Positions 6,475 through 7,838 of a stretch of 7,838 nucleotides of DNA are shown piece after piece. A program made the position numbers and the translations under genes. The notes under the pieces were generated by a model. That model ran no database searches. It worked only from the letters and a program-made list of their open reading frames with translations, and was not told the origin of the DNA. The stretch's first letter is position 1, and every line of letters begins with the position of its first letter. The stretch comes from Atopobiaceae bacterium UBA7016 (GTDB lineage: Bacteria; Actinomycetota; Coriobacteriia; Coriobacteriales; Atopobiaceae): positions 1 through 7,838 of the forward strand of contig DJXA01000050.1 of the NCBI GenBank assembly GCA_002449555.1, written 5' to 3'.

Positions 6475-6913
6475 CGACACCATACAGCTGCCCATTAAGC
6501 GGCTCGATCCTTCGGTAGAGTTGCCGAGCTATGCCTATAGCGGCGATGCGGGTCTTGATTTGCGTGCGAACGAAGACGTGACGCTGGCTCCGTATGAGCG
6601 AAAGCTTGTGTCTACGGGCCTCGCTATTGCCATTCCTGAGGGGTATGCGGGCTTCCTGCAGCCCAGGAGCGGTATGGCATTGAAGCGCGGCCTTTCGCTG
6701 GCAAATACGCCGGGACTCATTGATGCGCATTATCGTGGCGAACTGAAGGTTATCGCCGTAAACCTCGACGCGCATGAATCCATCCATATCGAGCGGGGAG
6801 AGCGCATCGCGCAGCTTGTCATCCAGAAGGTTCCTGTGGTCAATCTGGTCGAGGTGGATGAGCTGGATGAGACCGACCGAGGAGCAGGTGGCTTTGGTTC
6901 CAGCGGCGTGTAA
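6467..6913 (+). CDS. dut: dUTP diphosphatase (trimeric dUTPase)
   Basis: The enzyme hydrolyses dUTP to dUMP and pyrophosphate, keeping uracil out of DNA and supplying the dTMP precursor. All five trimeric dUTPase motifs are present: motif 1 AGLDLRA (28-34), motif 2 PRSGMALK (66-73), motif 3 GLIDAHYRGE (83-92, with Asp86 and Tyr89), motif 4 RGERIAQLVI (110-119) and motif 5 RGAGGFGSSG (138-147). The GTG at 6467 was chosen because GAGGAG (6453-6458) sits eight bases ahead, giving 148 residues. An in-frame TTG at 6461 is too close to that site. The gene begins inside the end of nrdR, so translation is probably coupled, and a terminator follows about 30 bases after the stop. Confidence 0.96.
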   Translation: MTDDTIQLPIKRLDPSVELPSYAYSGDAGLDLRANEDVTLAPYERKLVSTGLAIAIPEGYAGFLQPRSGMALKRGLSLANTPGLIDAHYRGELKVIAVNLDAHESIHIERGERIAQLVIQKVPVVNLVEVDELDETDRGAGGFGSSGV

Positions 6914-6945
6914 GCGTCTGCACCAGTTATATTGAGCATGTCCTT

Positions 6946-6986
6946 AAGGCCTCGTTGCGAAAACCCGCATGAGGCCTCTTGTTTGT
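6946..6986 (+). terminator. Rho-independent terminator after dut
   Basis: AGGCCTC (6947-6953) pairs with GAGGCCT (6971-6977). Inside, TGCG (6956-6959) can pair with CGCA (6966-6969), extending the stem. The T-rich run CTTGTTTGT follows directly on the + strand. The opposite strand lacks a T-tract, so the signal faces rightward and closes the nrdR-dut operon. Confidence 0.8.
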
Positions 6987-7007
6987 AGCTAGAAATCACA
7001 CCCAATA

Positions 7008-7019
7008 CTTATGTAAAGT
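7008..7019 (+). repeat. Left 12-base direct repeat flanking the repeat element
   Basis: CTTATGTAAAGT here recurs exactly at 7507-7518, outside the other end of the repeat element. It may be a target-site duplication or a recombination footprint. It lies 12 bases outside the first REP-like hairpin, not immediately adjacent. Confidence 0.7.
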
Positions 7020-7031
7020 TAAGAGACCATC

Positions 7032-7062
7032 CCGGACAATCAGGACGGAGGCTTCTGTCCGG
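7032..7062 (+). repeat. REP-like hairpin copy L1
   Basis: The 27-base unit (7034-7060) begins GGACAATCAGG and ends GGCTTCTGTCC, flanked by CC and GG. Two foldings exclude each other: an outer stem GGACA/TGTCC, or an inner hairpin GGACGGA-GGCT-TCTGTCC (7 pairs with one G-T, tetraloop GGCT). The exact reverse complement of these 31 bases is at 7247-7277. Confidence 0.8.
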
Positions 7063-7088
7063 GACGATCAGGACGGAGGCTTTCGTCC
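7062..7088 (+). repeat. REP-like hairpin copy L2
   Basis: This is a second + oriented copy, starting GGACGATCAGG and ending GGCTTTCGTCC, 28 bases after L1. Relative to L1 the fifth base is G instead of A and its partner is C instead of T, so the outer stem GGACG/CGTCC is kept by a compensating change. The inner hairpin GGACGGA-GGCT-TTCGTCC also remains pairable. Confidence 0.8.
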
Positions 7089-7277
7089 GAGTTGAGCTCA
7101 GGAGTTTGATGAGACGATGATTAGTCCTCGAAGGTCTCATTGAGCCGATGTGGAGCTGGAAGCGAATTGTGAGGGTCTAAGGCAAGGTCTTCTTGTCCAT
7201 GCCAAAGAAGAACGGGGTCTTAAATCGCCTCTCAGAGGCTCGTTATCCGGACAGAAGCCTCCGTCCTGATTGTCCGG
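7089..7277. repeat. Tandem unit A (~187 bases)
   Basis: The unit starts with a diverged segment (7089-7131), followed by the conserved 146-base core at 7132-7277. In the diverged part, ATGAGAC (7109-7115) pairs with GTCTCAT (7134-7140) around an 18-base loop. In the core, TCTTCTT (7188-7194) pairs with AAGAAGA (7205-7211), and GCCTCT-C-AGAGGC (7227-7239) is a perfect inverted repeat. The unit ends with a - oriented REP-like hairpin (7247-7277). The series of hairpins could be a structured RNA, but no promoter is evident. Confidence 0.75.
7247..7277 (-). repeat. REP-like hairpin copy A (inverted)
   Basis: These 31 bases are the exact reverse complement of copy L1 (7032-7062) and close tandem unit A. 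Confidence 0.8.
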
Positions 7278-7463
7278 TTTGACGCGGAAGTGTGATGAGA
7301 CGGTGGCCGGACCTCACAGGTCTCATTGAGTGGATGTGGAGCTGGAAGCGAATTGTGAGGGTCTAAGGCAAGGTCTTCTTGTCCATGCCAAAGAAGAACG
7401 GGGTCTTAAATCGCCTCTCAGAGGCTCGTTATCCGGACAGAAGCCTCCGTCCTGAATGTCCGG
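7276..7463. repeat. Tandem unit B (~187 bases)
   Basis: The core 7318-7463 matches unit A's core (7132-7277) at 143 of 146 positions: TG for CC at 7331-7332 and A for T at 7456. The preceding ~40 bases match much less well, yet ATGAGAC (7295-7301) and GTCTCAT (7320-7326) are unchanged, while the 18 bases between them match at only 10 positions. All core hairpins are repeated 186 bases on. The pattern fits tandem duplication via the REP-like hairpins, followed by divergence or exchange of the loop. Confidence 0.75.
7433..7463 (-). repeat. REP-like hairpin copy B (inverted)
   Basis: This copy is identical to copy A except A for T at 7456, which lies in the single-stranded part of the outer fold. 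It closes tandem unit B and abuts the last copy. Confidence 0.8.
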
Positions 7464-7489
7464 GACAGAAGCCTCCGTCCTGATTGTCC
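7463..7489 (-). repeat. REP-like hairpin copy R (inverted, terminal)
   Basis: This fifth copy of the 27-base motif runs from GGACAGAAGCC to GATTGTCC and follows copy B directly, mirroring the L1-L2 pair at the left end. Confidence 0.8.
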
Positions 7490-7506
7490 GAACGGTGATA
7501 ATATAT

Positions 7507-7518
7507 CTTATGTAAAGT
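7507..7518 (+). repeat. Right 12-base direct repeat flanking the repeat element
   Basis: CTTATGTAAAGT is an exact copy of 7008-7019 in the same orientation, 17 bases beyond the last REP-like hairpin. An AT-rich stretch (GATAATATAT) lies between. Confidence 0.7.
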
Positions 7519-7532
7519 AGAGAAATGGCTGG

Positions 7533-7555
7533 CAGAGGGTTGAATCTCCCCTCTG
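7533..7555 (-). terminator. Terminator-like hairpin for the leftward gene at the right edge
   Basis: CAGAGGG (7533-7539) pairs with CCCTCTG (7549-7555) around a 9-base loop, beginning 8 bases after the stop of the leftward gene. On the - strand it is followed by GCCATTTCTCTACTTT, pyrimidine-rich but not a clean T-run, so strength is uncertain. Confidence 0.55.
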
Positions 7556-7562
7556 TTCAGGC

Positions 7563-7838
7563 TTATACGCGGCCTTCGGTCATCTTGTGGATGATGAGGT
7601 CGGTGTCCCAGTCGGTGTCGGAGTTCATGGTGACCAGAAGTTCGTCCAGGGCCATCAGCTCGACGTTGCCCTTCGGGATGATGTTGGCTCCTGCGCGCGA
7701 AATGTTGACGACGAGCGCTCCGTTGGGCCAAGGAACCTCGGCTATCGTTCGACCCTCAGCCATGCTGCCAGCTCCGACGGTATACGTGTGCAGCATACGA
7801 TCGCCCACGCCATTGACCGTTGGGTCCGCCGGCGTGAC
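7563..7838 (-). CDS. C-terminal TrkA-C (RCK_C) domain, probably of a ClC chloride channel/exchanger; partial
   Basis: The frame is open from the right edge to the stop at 7563, giving 91 residues; the N-terminal part and start lie outside the window, and the GTG at 7808 is internal. The visible sequence fits a TrkA-C domain: LHTYTVGAGSMAEGRTIAEV, then PWPNGALVVNISRAGANIIP, then KGNVELMALDELLVTM. TrkA-C domains bind small ligands and regulate attached transporters. The I-x-x-(I/V)-PWP…LVV-I-R-G…IIPKG pattern resembles the regulatory tail of bacterial ClC proteins with a C-terminal TrkA-C as I recall them. A potassium-uptake TrkA subunit or a CvrA-type antiporter are alternatives that the missing part would settle. 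It converges on dut across the repeat region. Confidence 0.6.
   Translation of the reverse strand, partial: VTPADPTVNGVGDRMLHTYTVGAGSMAEGRTIAEVPWPNGALVVNISRAGANIIPKGNVELMALDELLVTMNSDTDWDTDLIIHKMTEGRV

Larger units (their letters stand above)
7031..7490. repeat. Composite repeat element with REP-like hairpins at both ends (BIME/MITE-like)
   Basis: The element is built as two + oriented REP-like hairpins, then two tandem units each ending in a - oriented hairpin, then one extra - oriented hairpin. The outer ~58 bases at each end (7032-7090 and 7433-7491) are near-perfect inverted repeats of one another, since each end holds a double hairpin. No transposase gene is present and no long reading frame spans it, so it would be non-autonomous if mobile. 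It sits between convergent genes, the usual place for REP arrays. The family is not one I can name; similar GGAC…GTCC hairpins occur with REP-associated transposases (RAYT) in other bacteria, but that link is inference. Confidence 0.75.

Noticed and set aside
7032..7489. CRISPR array
   Set aside because: The 27-base repeats occur in both orientations with irregular spacing (28 to about 187 bases), and the material between them is itself duplicated rather than unique spacers.
7429..7731. - strand frame of 100 codons running from the repeat element into the terminal gene
   Set aside because: It crosses the terminator-like hairpin and the repeat, and is out of frame with the clear TrkA-C domain encoded on the same strand.

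Overview
The window looks like a chromosomal housekeeping segment from a high-GC actinobacterium, most likely a member of the Coriobacteriia (Olsenella/Atopobium/Collinsella type). This is inference from gene content and order. A spoVS-miaB-miaA-hflX block, familiar from Bacillota and Coriobacteriia, sits beside lexA, a divergent LysM membrane protein and nrdR, an arrangement known from actinobacteria (lexA-divS-nrdR in Corynebacterium, lexA-Rv2719c-nrdR in Mycobacterium). No rRNA, tRNA, CRISPR array or transposase gene is visible.

Layout. Positions 1-3816 (+ strand) hold a tightly packed operon: the 3' end of spoVS, then miaB, miaA and hflX, with a 3-base gap followed by 4- and 8-base overlaps. 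MiaA and MiaB act one after the other on tRNA A37, and HflX acts on ribosomes, so this is a translation-quality block. From the other side, lexA and a membrane acyltransferase-family gene run leftward (5244-3813). The acyltransferase gene and hflX end on the same CTAG.

Positions 5245-5444 are the divergent lexA/LysM control region. It has two good LexA-box candidates and one weak one. Rightward come a small membrane-anchored LysM protein (5445-5912), nrdR (6022-6474) and dut (6467-6913, overlapping nrdR). By analogy with YneA, DivS and Rv2719c, the LysM protein is the likely SOS cell-division inhibitor. With lexA, nrdR and dut it makes a neighbourhood for DNA damage and dNTP pools.

Positions 6914-7562 are an intergenic stretch between convergent genes. 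It contains a terminator for nrdR-dut and a terminator-like hairpin for the leftward gene at the right edge. Between them is a compact repeat element (7031-7490): five copies of a 27-base REP-like hairpin (two in + orientation, three in - orientation) surround two tandem ~187-base units that share a 146-base core differing at 3 positions. Perfect 12-base direct repeats (CTTATGTAAAGT) flank the element. I do not recognise the repeat family; it is the least explained part of the window.

The right edge (7563-7838, - strand) is the C-terminal TrkA-C (RCK_C) domain of a truncated protein, most likely a ClC-type chloride channel or exchanger.
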